Source: Crocinitomicaceae bacterium
GTDB lineage: Bacteria > Bacteroidota > Bacteroidia > Flavobacteriales_D > Crocinitomicaceae
NCBI GenBank assembly: GCA_029252405.1
Contig: JAQXBM010000096.1
Coordinates: 1-44,903 of the forward strand
DNA: 44,903 nucleotides
Direction of reading: 5' to 3'
How positions within the stretch are numbered: the stretch's first letter is position 1; each line of letters opens with the position of its first letter. The notes beneath the pieces are model-generated. The model was not told where the DNA came from. It ran no database searches and saw only the letters and a program-made list of their open reading frames with translations. A program made the position numbers and the translations under genes. Shown here piece by piece: positions 1-7,452 of this stretch.

Positions 1-126
1 AGTAGTCGACTAAATTTCAAGTGAAAATAGCATGACTTGATATTAAAGAGTGCTTAGATCGGTTCTTTTCCGCTCGTTTTTTGATGGAAATAGCAGTTGT
101 GCAACGGTTACTTGTGTTATACACAA

Positions 127-580
127 TCACTCTTCGTTAAGGGCAAACAATTCTGACAACCATTCATTCAAGGAAATATCAAAGTTACAATCATCAACAC
201 CAATGAATAACTGCTGTATGGTCACTTCATAATGACATGTACAACCAGACCTGACAATCAGAGGTAATTGAGAAGAAAGATTGTCATCAAGCTTTTTTTG
301 CTGTCTGTCTGTCTGTCAAAGTAATCTGATTTTTTTGAACTAGTTCTTTACAAACCAAGCTGCTTACAAAGATTTCCGTTTGTTTATGGGATTTCAGAAG
401 CTTTATTATTGCCTTGTAATCTTTGTTTTTAAAGAGTTCTTCAATTTGTACAAATACTTTGGATCTTCCCGCCGTTATTCCAATGACAAAGCCAATTGAT
501 TCAGGTTTGTCCGGTGTTTTTTCCTGAGCATTTAATTGCCCTGCTAGCAAGAGCACAATAAATAACACCACAATTTTCAT
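127..580 (-). pseudogene. small secreted protein gene, frame broken at a (GACA)4 tract (possibly phase-variable)
   Basis: The first frame runs 580 to 287. It starts with a signal peptide (MKIVVLFIVLLLAGQLNAQ) followed by a charged domain, and stops as ...TDRQTAKKA. I chose the ATG at 580 over the one at 643 because it sits directly before the signal peptide. Just before the stop the minus strand carries four GACA units (about 301-316) and then seven A. Beyond this the +1 frame stays open to a stop at 127 and reads like real protein: KKLDDNLSSQLPL, a CTC motif, a CNFD motif, and an acidic end WLSELFALNEE. Loss of one GACA unit would join both frames into about 149 residues. So this is either a slippage-switched gene or a frameshifted pseudogene. 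The family is not recognised. Two lone Cys-containing motifs in the second half suggest a periplasmic or surface protein. It lies 96 nt downstream of sulP on the same strand. Confidence 0.7.
300..317 (-). repeat. tetranucleotide microsatellite (GACA)4 next to an A7 run
   Basis: The plus strand reads four CTGT units, preceded by a run of seven T at about 293-299. On the coding minus strand this is GACA x4, then GC and A7, exactly where the reading frame of the secreted-protein gene is lost. Tetramer tracts change frame by slipped-strand mispairing, because each unit shifts the frame by one base modulo three. Only loss of one unit (or gain of two) restores the downstream frame. Confidence 0.85.
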
Positions 581-676
581 ATTGTATATAATGGCTATTT
601 CGGGTTGTGTTACAGTTGTACCTAACAAATGGCTATCCACCATTCTTAACCAAAACTACTTCTTTATCACCGCCAA

Positions 677-2260
677 TTAATAAACGTGGCTATCAATCGT
701 ATTTTCAATATTATAGTTTTCCTTAAAGCCTTTCAGAACGACATTAATGTTCTTTTCTTTCGAGCCGTTTTCGTTGAAATCTCTGATTATTTCCAGTACG
801 TCATAATCGATGTAAACGGTGTTTTCAGCGTTAATGATCACCCTTGAGTTTTCGGGTAGATGAGCTAAGGTTTGTTTAATCGCTGCTTTGTTCAGGAATG
901 AAACCTCCTGAGCCAAATCAATGTGAATGTCTTCACCTTCCTTGTGCTTCTCTTTTTTGAAGTAGTAGGCCAATTTCATATTTCCTTTCAGAATGAAGAT
1001 AGAACTAACAGCTAGACCAATTCCCACGCCTTTCAATAAGTCCAAACTGACCACGCCTATAGCGGTAACGAGGAAAGGGATGAAATGTGTTTTTCCGATC
1101 CCCCACATTTTTCTAAATACCATAGGGCTTGCCAATTTATAGCCTATCAACAGCAATACGGCTGCCAGACTTGCAATGGGTATTTTATTTAACAGCGTAG
1201 GAATCAGAATTACGGTAAGCAGCAAGAGGAAACCATGAAATATGGCTGAGAACTTGGTTCTTGCACCAGCATCTATGTTGGCTGTTGTTCTGACAATTAC
1301 TGACGTCATAGGTAAACCACCAATTAAGCAAGACAGGATGTTTCCCAAACCTTGAGCCCTTAGCTCGGTATTACCGCTTGAATATCGCTTGTACGGATCC
1401 ATTCGATCTCCTGCTTCTATGGTCAAAAGACTAGCAATGCTGGCTACTGCGGCAATGGTCAGCGCTGTAACCCAAATGTCTGGATTCGATATAAATGTGA
1501 AGTCTGGGAATGAAAACTGTCCGATGAATTCTTCTGCTGAACCAGGGACAGGGAGTTTCACCAAATGATCTCCTGTTACATGAAGGTTAGGACTAAACAC
1601 ACGGAATAATTCATTCAAAATAACGCCGAAAACTACCGCTATCAATGCGCCAGGAAGAAGTTTAATCTTTTTTAGAAAGGGAATGGTAGTAAATGCGATT
1701 AAGATCCCTAATGAGATCAGCGTGATAATGATAACCCCCGTATGAGCAAAATTAAAGGAATGGATAATCTCATTGAAGTATCCATCATCCATGCTATCGG
1801 TTAGACTGTAGTTGAAAAAATCGCCTTCATGCTCTTTATCGTAGCCGATGGCGTGAGGTATTTCTTTGAAAATAATAATGAGTCCGATTCCTGATAACAT
1901 CCCCTGAATCACTCCAGATGGAATATAGTTTGAGAAAGTTCCGGCTTTGGCAAAACCAAGTATTAGCTGGAATACTCCTGCCAGAACCCCTGCCAATAGG
2001 AAGGCTTCAAAACCTAAATCTTGAATAGCGACTATGACAATTGCAATTAAACTCGCAGCTGGACCAGAAACACTCACGTGAGAGGCACTCAAATATCCTA
2101 CAACTAAACCGCCTACGATACCTGTTATGACACCCGAAAATGCCGAAGCTCCAGAAGCACCTGCAATCCCTAAACAAAGTGGTAAGGCAACCAAGAATAC
2201 AACAACACCTGATAAAGCATCGGTATTAAATGAAGAGAATAATGAATTGTTTTTGCTCAT
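677..2260 (-). CDS. SulP-family anion transporter
   Basis: Inner-membrane transporter of the SulP/SLC26 family. Members move sulfate, bicarbonate or other anions, and the substrate cannot be told here. The 527-residue protein starts with the family's amphipathic lead-in (DALSGVVVFLVALPLCLGIA) and the early membrane segment ending SHVSVSGPAASL. About ten to twelve hydrophobic segments follow up to roughly residue 430. The C-terminal 95 residues (IDLAQEVSFLNKAAI...VIINAENTVYIDYDVLEII) have the strand/helix pattern of a short STAS domain. No carbonic anhydrase gene is adjacent, so the bicarbonate role sometimes proposed for bacterial SulP proteins has no contextual support. ATG start at 2260; no clear TAnnTTTG promoter seen upstream. 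Confidence 0.9.
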   Translation of the reverse strand: MSKNNSLFSSFNTDALSGVVVFLVALPLCLGIAGASGASAFSGVITGIVGGLVVGYLSASHVSVSGPAASLIAIVIVAIQDLGFEAFLLAGVLAGVFQLILGFAKAGTFSNYIPSGVIQGMLSGIGLIIIFKEIPHAIGYDKEHEGDFFNYSLTDSMDDGYFNEIIHSFNFAHTGVIIITLISLGILIAFTTIPFLKKIKLLPGALIAVVFGVILNELFRVFSPNLHVTGDHLVKLPVPGSAEEFIGQFSFPDFTFISNPDIWVTALTIAAVASIASLLTIEAGDRMDPYKRYSSGNTELRAQGLGNILSCLIGGLPMTSVIVRTTANIDAGARTKFSAIFHGFLLLLTVILIPTLLNKIPIASLAAVLLLIGYKLASPMVFRKMWGIGKTHFIPFLVTAIGVVSLDLLKGVGIGLAVSSIFILKGNMKLAYYFKKEKHKEGEDIHIDLAQEVSFLNKAAIKQTLAHLPENSRVIINAENTVYIDYDVLEIIRDFNENGSKEKNINVVLKGFKENYNIENTIDSHVY

Positions 2261-2472
2261 AGATTGGAGTGTTTAAAATTTCCTTCAGAATTTCAAAGAA
2301 GAGCTTAAGATATAAATTAAAGTAAAATAATCATCTATCATTTGGACTGTTATTTGAGCATTGATTTCCGATTTCTCAAGGTAAGATCTACTTAACTAAC
2401 TGATGTAGATGTTATCTCTGACGTTCCAAGCACATCAGTGTTACCGCACAAATACGTTCAGCGTATTCTTTA

Positions 2473-2503
2473 CAAAAAAAAGGGATCCAAAATGGACCCC
2501 TTC
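2473..2503 (-). terminator. intrinsic terminator of the T9SS gene at 2544-4256
   Basis: On the minus strand AAGGGGTCC (2502-2494) pairs with GGATCCCTT (2488-2480) with one mismatch and a five-base loop, followed by a run of T (2479-2473). It lies about 40 nt after the stop codon at 2544. Confidence 0.8.
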
Positions 2504-2543
2504 AATTAAGTAGTTGAAATTGGTTACTGTCTTTTTTTAGATG

Positions 2544-4256
2544 TTAGTCAATCACAATTAATCGTTTTCTAAATGCGCCTTGATCAGAATGGATAACCAA
2601 TAAATAGTTTCCAGCTGATAAAGCTGATCCATCAATAATGCTTGTTTCCAAATTGATTGGTACTTCCACCTGTTTCCCTAGTGCGTTTACCATAAATATT
2701 TGCTGAATCTCACCAGACTGGAAATCGTAGGTGAACATACCACCATTCGATGGGTTTGGATAAACCGATAGACCGTTGTCTGAGTAAAGTTCGATCAATC
2801 CAACTTCTGAGACAGTCATGCACAAAGACGTATCAGTACAGCCGTTCTGGGTTACCTCCACGGCATAATTGCCATTCACAGTAGCCGTATAACTTATACT
2901 TGTGGCTCCAGGAATCACTGCATGGTTGTTGTCGCAATCCAACCATTGAAAGCTGGCTGAAGTGGCATTTGCCGATAAGACAGTACCTGCTTGAGTTGTG
3001 CTCACGTCTGCTGAGATCAAGTTCAAATCAATGTAAATGATGCTGTCACATCCTTGAGCATTAAGAATGGTATCAACGTATGTACCACCCGTGTTCCATG
3101 TGTAATTTCCACTAGGAGAGGTGTAGGTATCGCAGGTGCTCGCTATAATTGTGCTGTTCGTTTCAGTATTAATGGTTAAATCTATTGATATGATGCTATC
3201 ACATCCCGCAGCATTTGGGATGGTGTCGGCGTAAACTCCGCTTGTTGTCCAAGTGTAATTTCCGCTCGGAGATGTAAATGGATCGCACGTGTTAGCTGAA
3301 ATTGTGCTATTCGTCGCGGGAGTTATGGTTAAGTCGATTGATATGATGCTATCACAACCTGCGGCATTTGGAACCGTATCGGTGTATAAACCGCTTGCTG
3401 TCCATGTGTAATTCCCACTTGGTGAAGTGTACGAACTACAGATACTAGGAGCGATGCTGTTTGTCGTTTCAGTACAGGATTGGTTAACGCCGTAACTCTT
3501 CCATGTCAATGTTGAGGTATCAAAGAGCCAAAATAGACCGTTCGAATACGTCATACGTTGGTTCGATTCGATCGGTGCGGTAGCTGGTAGCTGACTTGTT
3601 GCGACGTAAGCACCCGTTGTGAGGTTGATAAAATAAACGCGTCGAAGGGCGATGTCGTAAACCACGACCTCCATTCCTGAACATCCTGTGTATCCGATGG
3701 AAGTGGTATTCAAATTACCCGTTCCAACAGGAAGACCGGTTATGGGTGTCGCACCAACATAAGCTCCCGTAGGTCGGCTATATCGTTCGATGTTTCCGGC
3801 GTTGTAATAGATTATTTCGTTGTTCACAGGATCAAATTGGCCACATGAATGGGTAGCGGGTTGAGTCATTCCTGGAATCACAGTAGTTCCTGTTCCTAGC
3901 GGATATCCAGTAGCGCCGTCCAAATTCTGAACGCGGATTCCCAGGCTTCCATACCCATTACCGTCGAGTTGGTTGAGCGTAGGGTTCCACCACAAACCTC
4001 TGTAATCAAATCCTTGAGCGGTGGAAGCCAGAGGGGTGCCGGTTTCAGAGAATGTTTCAATCTGATAACTGGAACTTCCTGAGTTGACCGAATAATAAAT
4101 GTTGTAGTTAGGATTGAAGGCAATCCCAGAACGATAAGTTGTTCCGCCTGTACAAACCAGGTTTGTCAATTCAACGGCATTGGCAGCCACGGTGCATTGC
4201 CCGTACATGAACGCGGGAGTGGCGCACAGAACAATAAAAAGTAATAATGATTTCAT
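2544..4256 (-). CDS. T9SS type A sorting-domain protein with three tandem repeats
   Basis: Predicted secreted, surface-attached protein of about 570 residues. I chose the ATG at 4256 over the upstream one at 4307 because the signal peptide (MKSLLLFIVLCATPAFMYGQ) starts there. The N-terminal half (about residues 20-270) is rich in G, Y and T and looks like a beta-propeller or galactose-oxidase-type fold. Then come three 49-residue repeats, each with NST...C...TSPSGNYTW and GCDSIISIDLTI; the two Cys per unit could form a disulfide. An Ig-like segment (VSTTQAGTVLSANATSASF) follows. The last 75 residues are a type A sorting domain (YPNPSNGGMFTYDF...GNYLLVIHS...KRLIVID). A TACCTTTG promoter lies upstream and a terminator downstream, so the gene is probably monocistronic. 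Ligand unknown. Confidence 0.9.
   Translation of the reverse strand: MKSLLLFIVLCATPAFMYGQCTVAANAVELTNLVCTGGTTYRSGIAFNPNYNIYYSVNSGSSSYQIETFSETGTPLASTAQGFDYRGLWWNPTLNQLDGNGYGSLGIRVQNLDGATGYPLGTGTTVIPGMTQPATHSCGQFDPVNNEIIYYNAGNIERYSRPTGAYVGATPITGLPVGTGNLNTTSIGYTGCSGMEVVVYDIALRRVYFINLTTGAYVATSQLPATAPIESNQRMTYSNGLFWLFDTSTLTWKSYGVNQSCTETTNSIAPSICSSYTSPSGNYTWTASGLYTDTVPNAAGCDSIISIDLTITPATNSTISANTCDPFTSPSGNYTWTTSGVYADTIPNAAGCDSIISIDLTINTETNSTIIASTCDTYTSPSGNYTWNTGGTYVDTILNAQGCDSIIYIDLNLISADVSTTQAGTVLSANATSASFQWLDCDNNHAVIPGATSISYTATVNGNYAVEVTQNGCTDTSLCMTVSEVGLIELYSDNGLSVYPNPSNGGMFTYDFQSGEIQQIFMVNALGKQVEVPINLETSIIDGSALSAGNYLLVIHSDQGAFRKRLIVID
3022..3465 (-). repeat. three 49-codon tandem repeats inside the T9SS gene
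   Basis: Three adjacent units of about 147 bp encode the pattern TNS(T)I-x-x-x-C-x-x-(Y/F)TSPSGNYTW-x-x-x-G-x-Y-x-DT-x-x-NA-x-GCDSII-x-IDL. The first two units are closer to each other than to the third, which lies nearest the sorting domain. Edges are approximate. Confidence 0.8.
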
Positions 4257-4308
4257 AGGTGAATTTTTAGTTAGATGGGTGTTTTTCAGAGTTTTTAGGG
4301 TTTCCACT

Positions 4309-4342
4309 CAAAGGTAGTAATATTTGTGCTTTCTATTGCAAA
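4309..4342 (-). promoter_or_regulatory. promoter of the T9SS gene at 2544-4256
   Basis: On the minus strand the exact Bacteroidota -7 element TACCTTTG (4316-4309) lies 22 bases after a TTTG (4342-4339), matching the -33 TTTG / -7 TAnnTTTG arrangement. Transcription would start near 4302, giving a leader of about 45 nt. Confidence 0.6.
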
Positions 4343-4386
4343 ACGAGCGTTGTTTCCGAACTCAGGGATCACATCCAGCAATTATC

Positions 4387-4572
4387 TTATTGTTTCACTA
4401 TTCGATGAACGGCCTTCGTGTTTTCGGTTTCAATTTTCATAAAATACACACCGCCATCAAATCCAGAAATATCCATGACCGCTTTGATTGTAGTTAGTAC
4501 CAATTTGCCATTTGCAGCATATAATTCAACGCTTCGAATAGTGTTCGGGTGCAATTTGTTCAATCGAAAGGC
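4387..4572 (-). pseudogene. relic of a T9SS type A sorting domain without a gene body
   Basis: Directly after the TAG stop of the FkbM methyltransferase the same minus-strand frame stays open to a TAA at 4387. It reads FRLNKLHPNTIRSVELYAANG, then KLVLTT, MDISGFDGGVYFMKIETE and an end of AVHRIVKQ. This is a typical second half of a T9SS C-terminal domain (VELYxxxGKLV, DISxFxxGVYFxKI, xRIVKQ), but the usual YPNP opening and any secreted protein are missing. It has no start codon. It is most simply the tail of a lost T9SS substrate gene whose body was deleted or replaced by the FkbM gene. Read-through of the TAG would fuse it to a cytoplasmic enzyme, which I do not think is functional. Confidence 0.75.
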
Positions 4573-5478
4573 CTATTTACCTTCCAAATAAGCGGCAGTC
4601 TCTTTCGAGCAAATAAGAAAATTGAAGGAATGATCCTGATTGGCGTTTTCCCTTCTCAAATGATTTCTTTCAGTCAAGGTCTTCGCGGTTTCATTGATTT
4701 CAAAAAACAGATAGTCTTCACCTTCAAAAAAGCGTTCAATCTTTTCACCCGCTTCGTTATTCATGACCTCGATGAGGAAATCGGGTTTGTGTTTTGAAAT
4801 CAAATCGCCCATTCCCTCCAATACTTCTGTCTCGAACAATTCCACATCAATTGAGATAAGATCAATATTGGTGATTCCTTTTTGTTCGACAAAATCGGAA
4901 AAAGTCAGTGTTTGTACTTTTCGGATCGAAGAATGAGCATTATTTTTCGCTGCTTCATCAATGACCAAGGATGAAGCCGCGGATGATTGCTCCATATCAT
5001 GAAAATCCGCTGTGCCGTTTACATTTGAGAGTGCTACTTCTGATACCTCTACACTGAAATCGTTTACCGAGATATTTTTCTTCAGCATGGATAAAGCATT
5101 CAACGAAGGTTCAAAGGCGTGCACGGTGCATGTAGGATTAGCTGCTTTTGCTGCAACAGAATACAATCCGAAATTTGCACCGATATCGAAGGCGTTTTCC
5201 GACCTTGAAGCAAGTTTCATCCAGATCTGAATGGATTTTGCGTCCCAAGCATTTTCCATCCCTTTGTAAAAAATCTCCAACATTCCTTTGTCCGACTTAG
5301 TGGAGTACAAGTAAAAAGATGTTTCACCCAGCGTTACCTTAAATCTCCCTGTAAACCAGATATCACGAATGAATTTATCATAATCCACCTTCAAAATTTT
5401 CATAAGGTGGATGAGTTGTTTTTTGAATGGGAGATATTTCCAACTAGAAATGAAGAGAGAGTAGATTTTTGATTTCAT
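4573..5478 (-). CDS. FkbM-family SAM-dependent methyltransferase
   Basis: Probable O-methyltransferase of the FkbM family, which typically methylates sugars or other hydroxyl groups in polysaccharides and secondary products. Visible features are a SAM-binding motif (AFDIGANFGLYSVAA), an acidic second motif (VHAFEPSLNALSMLKKNI), and the family's IDLISIDVELFETEVLEGM block, followed by KPDFLIEVMNNE. There is no signal peptide. I chose the ATG at 5478 (301 residues) because the longer frame would need a TTG at 5505. A TATCTTTG element lies upstream. It stands alone with no glycosyltransferase genes nearby, so the substrate is open. Its stop codon abuts a sorting-domain relic, which suggests the gene arrived by recombination. 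Confidence 0.85.
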   Translation of the reverse strand: MKSKIYSLFISSWKYLPFKKQLIHLMKILKVDYDKFIRDIWFTGRFKVTLGETSFYLYSTKSDKGMLEIFYKGMENAWDAKSIQIWMKLASRSENAFDIGANFGLYSVAAKAANPTCTVHAFEPSLNALSMLKKNISVNDFSVEVSEVALSNVNGTADFHDMEQSSAASSLVIDEAAKNNAHSSIRKVQTLTFSDFVEQKGITNIDLISIDVELFETEVLEGMGDLISKHKPDFLIEVMNNEAGEKIERFFEGEDYLFFEINETAKTLTERNHLRRENANQDHSFNFLICSKETAAYLEGK

Positions 5479-5528
5479 AGATGTTCTGGTATTCCTTTTT
5501 ACCAAAAGCTGCTGGAGCTTTGATTGCT

Positions 5529-5536
5529 CAAAGATA
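5529..5536 (-). promoter_or_regulatory. -7 promoter element upstream of the FkbM gene
   Basis: The minus strand reads TATCTTTG, an exact TAnnTTTG match, about 50 nt before the chosen ATG at 5478. I do not see a good TTTG at the -33 position. Confidence 0.4.
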
Positions 5537-5617
5537 GTTTTTCTCGCACATTGTGTTCTGATCAGGCAGCAATGTTTTCAATTAAGAAGGTGATCGAACC
5601 GCGAAGATTTAGTCAAG

Positions 5618-5664
5618 AAAAAAGGGATCCCAATTCCGATAACTATCAGAAGGAATCCCTTTTA
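5618..5664 (-). terminator. intrinsic terminator of ndk
   Basis: On the minus strand AAAAGGGATTCC (5663-5652) pairs with GGGATCCCTTTT (5631-5620) at 11 of 12 positions across a 20-base loop, followed by more T. It lies about 20 nt after the ndk stop. The stem core AAGGGAT is shared with the terminator at 2473-2503. Confidence 0.75.
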
Positions 5665-5682
5665 AAGTATTTTCAGTCGAAA

Positions 5683-6102
5683 TTAGATAATCTCTCCAGC
5701 AGTGAAGTGGAAGTTACCTTCGATTTCTGCGTTCTCATCAGAATCAGATCCGTGAACCGCGTTACGTCCAATTGACTCAGCGTACAATTTACGAACTGTT
5801 CCTTCTGCAGCTTCAGCTGGGTTTGTCGCTCCGATCAATGCACGGAAGTCAGCAACAGCGTTGTCTTTTTCCAAAATCGCAGCGATGATTGGTCCAGAAG
5901 TCATGTATTCAACCAACTCTCCGTAAAACGGACGCTCAGCGTGAACTGCATAAAATTCTTTCGCTTGCGCTTCAGTAAGTTGTGTGTATTTAAGAGCTTT
6001 GATACCGAAACCTGCTCCGATGATCATGTCGATGATTTTCCCCATGTGACCATTCTCGATCGCATCTGGCTTCAACATTGTAAACGTTCTATTTGTTGCC
6101 AT
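5683..6102 (-). CDS. ndk: nucleoside diphosphate kinase
   Basis: Transfers the terminal phosphate of ATP onto other nucleoside diphosphates through a phosphohistidine, keeping NTP and dNTP pools balanced in the cytoplasm. The 139-residue length is normal for bacterial NDK. The N-terminus [12 protein letters not shown] is the family's beta1/ATP-site lead. The active-site stretch [12 protein letters not shown] carries the catalytic His at residue 117, with the conserved Lys11, Tyr51 and Arg104 region around it. ATG start at 6102. A TACCTTTG element lies about 30 nt upstream and a terminator follows, so it is probably transcribed alone. Confidence 0.98.
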   Translation of the reverse strand: MATNRTFTMLKPDAIENGHMGKIIDMIIGAGFGIKALKYTQLTEAQAKEFYAVHAERPFYGELVEYMTSGPIIAAILEKDNAVADFRALIGATNPAEAAEGTVRKLYAESIGRNAVHGSDSDENAEIEGNFHFTAGEII

Positions 6103-6130
6103 TTTCTTTTGTTTTGACTTTTTTTCGCTG

Positions 6131-6138
6131 CAAAGGTA
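6131..6138 (-). promoter_or_regulatory. -7 promoter element of ndk
   Basis: The minus strand reads TACCTTTG, the strongest form of the Bacteroidota -7 element, predicting a leader of about 20 nt before the ndk ATG at 6102. The -33 region is poor. Confidence 0.5.
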
Positions 6139-6160
6139 ATGATTCGTTAGAAAGGTTACC

Positions 6161-6190
6161 TTCGATACGATGGAATTCTTGTTAAATTTG
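6161..6190 (+). promoter_or_regulatory. promoter of the ZIP transporter gene
   Basis: TAAATTTG at 6183-6190 matches TAnnTTTG exactly and lies 18 bases after TTCG at 6161-6164, a one-mismatch -33. Transcription would start near 6197, only about 11 nt before the ATG. The promoter is divergent from that of ndk. Confidence 0.5.
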
Positions 6191-6207
6191 TTCGATCAAG
6201 TAAGAAA

Positions 6208-7032
6208 ATGAAAGAAATCATAAAGTATTTTGCAGATTTAGATCCTGTGCTAGCGGCATTTTATGCGACTTGCTTTACATGGTTTTTGACTGCTGCTGGA
6301 GCGTCAACCGTTTTCTTTTTCAAAACACTTCGCCGCGCAATTCTTGATGGACTTCTTGGATTTACTGGAGGGGTGATGGTGGCAGCGAGTTGTTTTGGGC
6401 TGTTGATTCCTGCTATCGACATGGCGAAGGAATCTGGAATGACAGGAGGTTGGGAAGTGATGCCAGCATCTGTAGGATTCTTGATCGGAGCCATTTTCCT
6501 ATTTGGAATGGACAAACTCTTACCTCACTTGCACATCAACTTTAGAGAAGACGAGAAAGAAGGACTGGATACAAATTGGAAGAGTACGACACTTTTGGTG
6601 ATGGCAATTACGCTTCACAATATCCCTGAAGGATTAGCAGTAGGGGTGATGTTCGGAGCAGCCGGTGGAGATTTGCACATGGTCGCCATGGCAATGACCT
6701 TGACGATCGGAATCGGAATTCAAAACTTCCCAGAAGGAATTGCCGTTTCGATGCCACTGCGCAGACAAGGAGTTTCCCGTTGGAAAAGTTTCTGGTTTGG
6801 ACAACTTTCGGCAGTTGTTGAACCGATAGCTGGAGTTTTAGGAGCATGGGCAGTGACATCTTTCGAACCAATGTTGCCCTATTCTTTGGGATTTGCCGCA
6901 GGAGCAATGATCTACGTTGTAGTTGAAGAGGTAATCCCAGAAACACAGAGAGATAAGTACACTGATATTGGTGTTATGGGCTTCATAATTGGGTTTTTGA
7001 TTATGATGATTCTCGACGTTGTACTCGGTTAA
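6208..7032 (+). CDS. ZIP-family divalent metal transporter
   Basis: Inner-membrane importer of zinc or related divalent metals (ZIP family, ZupT-like). Of the 274 residues most lie in about eight hydrophobic segments. The two metal-site helices carry the diagnostic motifs: HNIPEG with His137, Asn138 and Glu141, and QNFPEG with Asn173 and Glu176. A loop after the third segment (KLLPHLHINFREDEKEG) has His and acidic residues where ZIP proteins hold a variable metal-binding loop. The late motif VVVEEVIPE is also family-typical. It stands alone between its own promoter and terminator. No Fur or Zur box was recognised. Confidence 0.92.
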   Translation: MKEIIKYFADLDPVLAAFYATCFTWFLTAAGASTVFFFKTLRRAILDGLLGFTGGVMVAASCFGLLIPAIDMAKESGMTGGWEVMPASVGFLIGAIFLFGMDKLLPHLHINFREDEKEGLDTNWKSTTLLVMAITLHNIPEGLAVGVMFGAAGGDLHMVAMAMTLTIGIGIQNFPEGIAVSMPLRRQGVSRWKSFWFGQLSAVVEPIAGVLGAWAVTSFEPMLPYSLGFAAGAMIYVVVEEVIPETQRDKYTDIGVMGFIIGFLIMMILDVVLG

Positions 7033-7047
7033 TCGATAATTTATGTT

Positions 7048-7086
7048 AATTCACCGTATTTTATTACGATAATCGGTGAATTTTTT
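7048..7086 (+). terminator. intrinsic terminator of the ZIP transporter gene
   Basis: AATTCACCG (7048-7056) and CGGTGAATT (7074-7082) form a perfect nine-pair stem with a 17-base loop, followed by T to 7086. It starts 15 nt after the stop codon. Confidence 0.85.
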
Positions 7087-7095
7087 AAATAGTGC

Positions 7096-7229
7096 ATTGT
7101 CGGATTGAATATTACCTGTATCTTTGAAGTGTCCATAACAAAAGTTAGATTATTTGTTTTGGGTTTTATAGTTTTAGCATGGTTTAGCGAAAAGAGGAAG
7201 AAGTTTCAAACAAATTTGTTCCTCTTTTT
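7096..7229 (+). ncRNA. candidate small RNA or micro-ORF transcript in the 7033-7452 gap
   Basis: Between the ZIP gene and the gene at 7453 lies a free-standing promoter-terminator pair. TTG at 7097-7099 is 19 bases before TATCTTTG (7119-7126), an exact TAnnTTTG. Then AAAAGAGGAA (7190-7199) pairs perfectly with TTCCTCTTTT (7219-7228). A transcript of about 95 nt is predicted (about 7133-7229). The sequence also holds a GTG-started frame at 7130 with a hydrophobic core (RLFVLGFIVLAWF) followed by EKRKK, so it could instead encode a small membrane protein. That start lies at or before the predicted transcript 5' end, which makes it doubtful. I see nothing else in 7230-7452. Confidence 0.35.
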
Positions 7230-7452
7230 GATTTATAATACTTCGTGTTGAAAAAACTCCTTCTATTCGGCAGATTCTCCATCATTCCAATTGATTTATT
7301 ATTCAATAACTGAAAGATGATAAACACTTGGAATTCTGGTGAAATTTGATCTTTCAATGATTGAATATTTTCATTCATCAATCAAAAAACCAATAAATAA
7401 TTTCAGAATTGGACTCAGGTTCGTACTTTAGATCAAACTTTAAACCAATTCT

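Noticed and set aside
50-232. 60-codon plus-strand frame at the left edge
   Set aside because: It is antisense to the second half of the frameshifted secreted-protein gene (127-580), has no promoter, and its protein shows no coding pattern.
287-330. Programmed -1 frameshift on the A7 run
   Set aside because: A -1 shift leads to a stop after about 12 codons. Only the +1 frame stays open, so classic -1 slippage does not join the frames.
4387-5478. A methyltransferase fused to a sorting domain by stop-codon read-through
   Set aside because: The methyltransferase has no signal peptide and the sorting domain lacks its first half, so a T9SS-exported fusion would not work; a relic is the simpler reading.
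7184-7381. 65-codon minus-strand frame between the ZIP and barrel genes
   Set aside because: No promoter or start context, low-complexity composition, and it overlaps the terminator stem at 7190-7228. I left it out.
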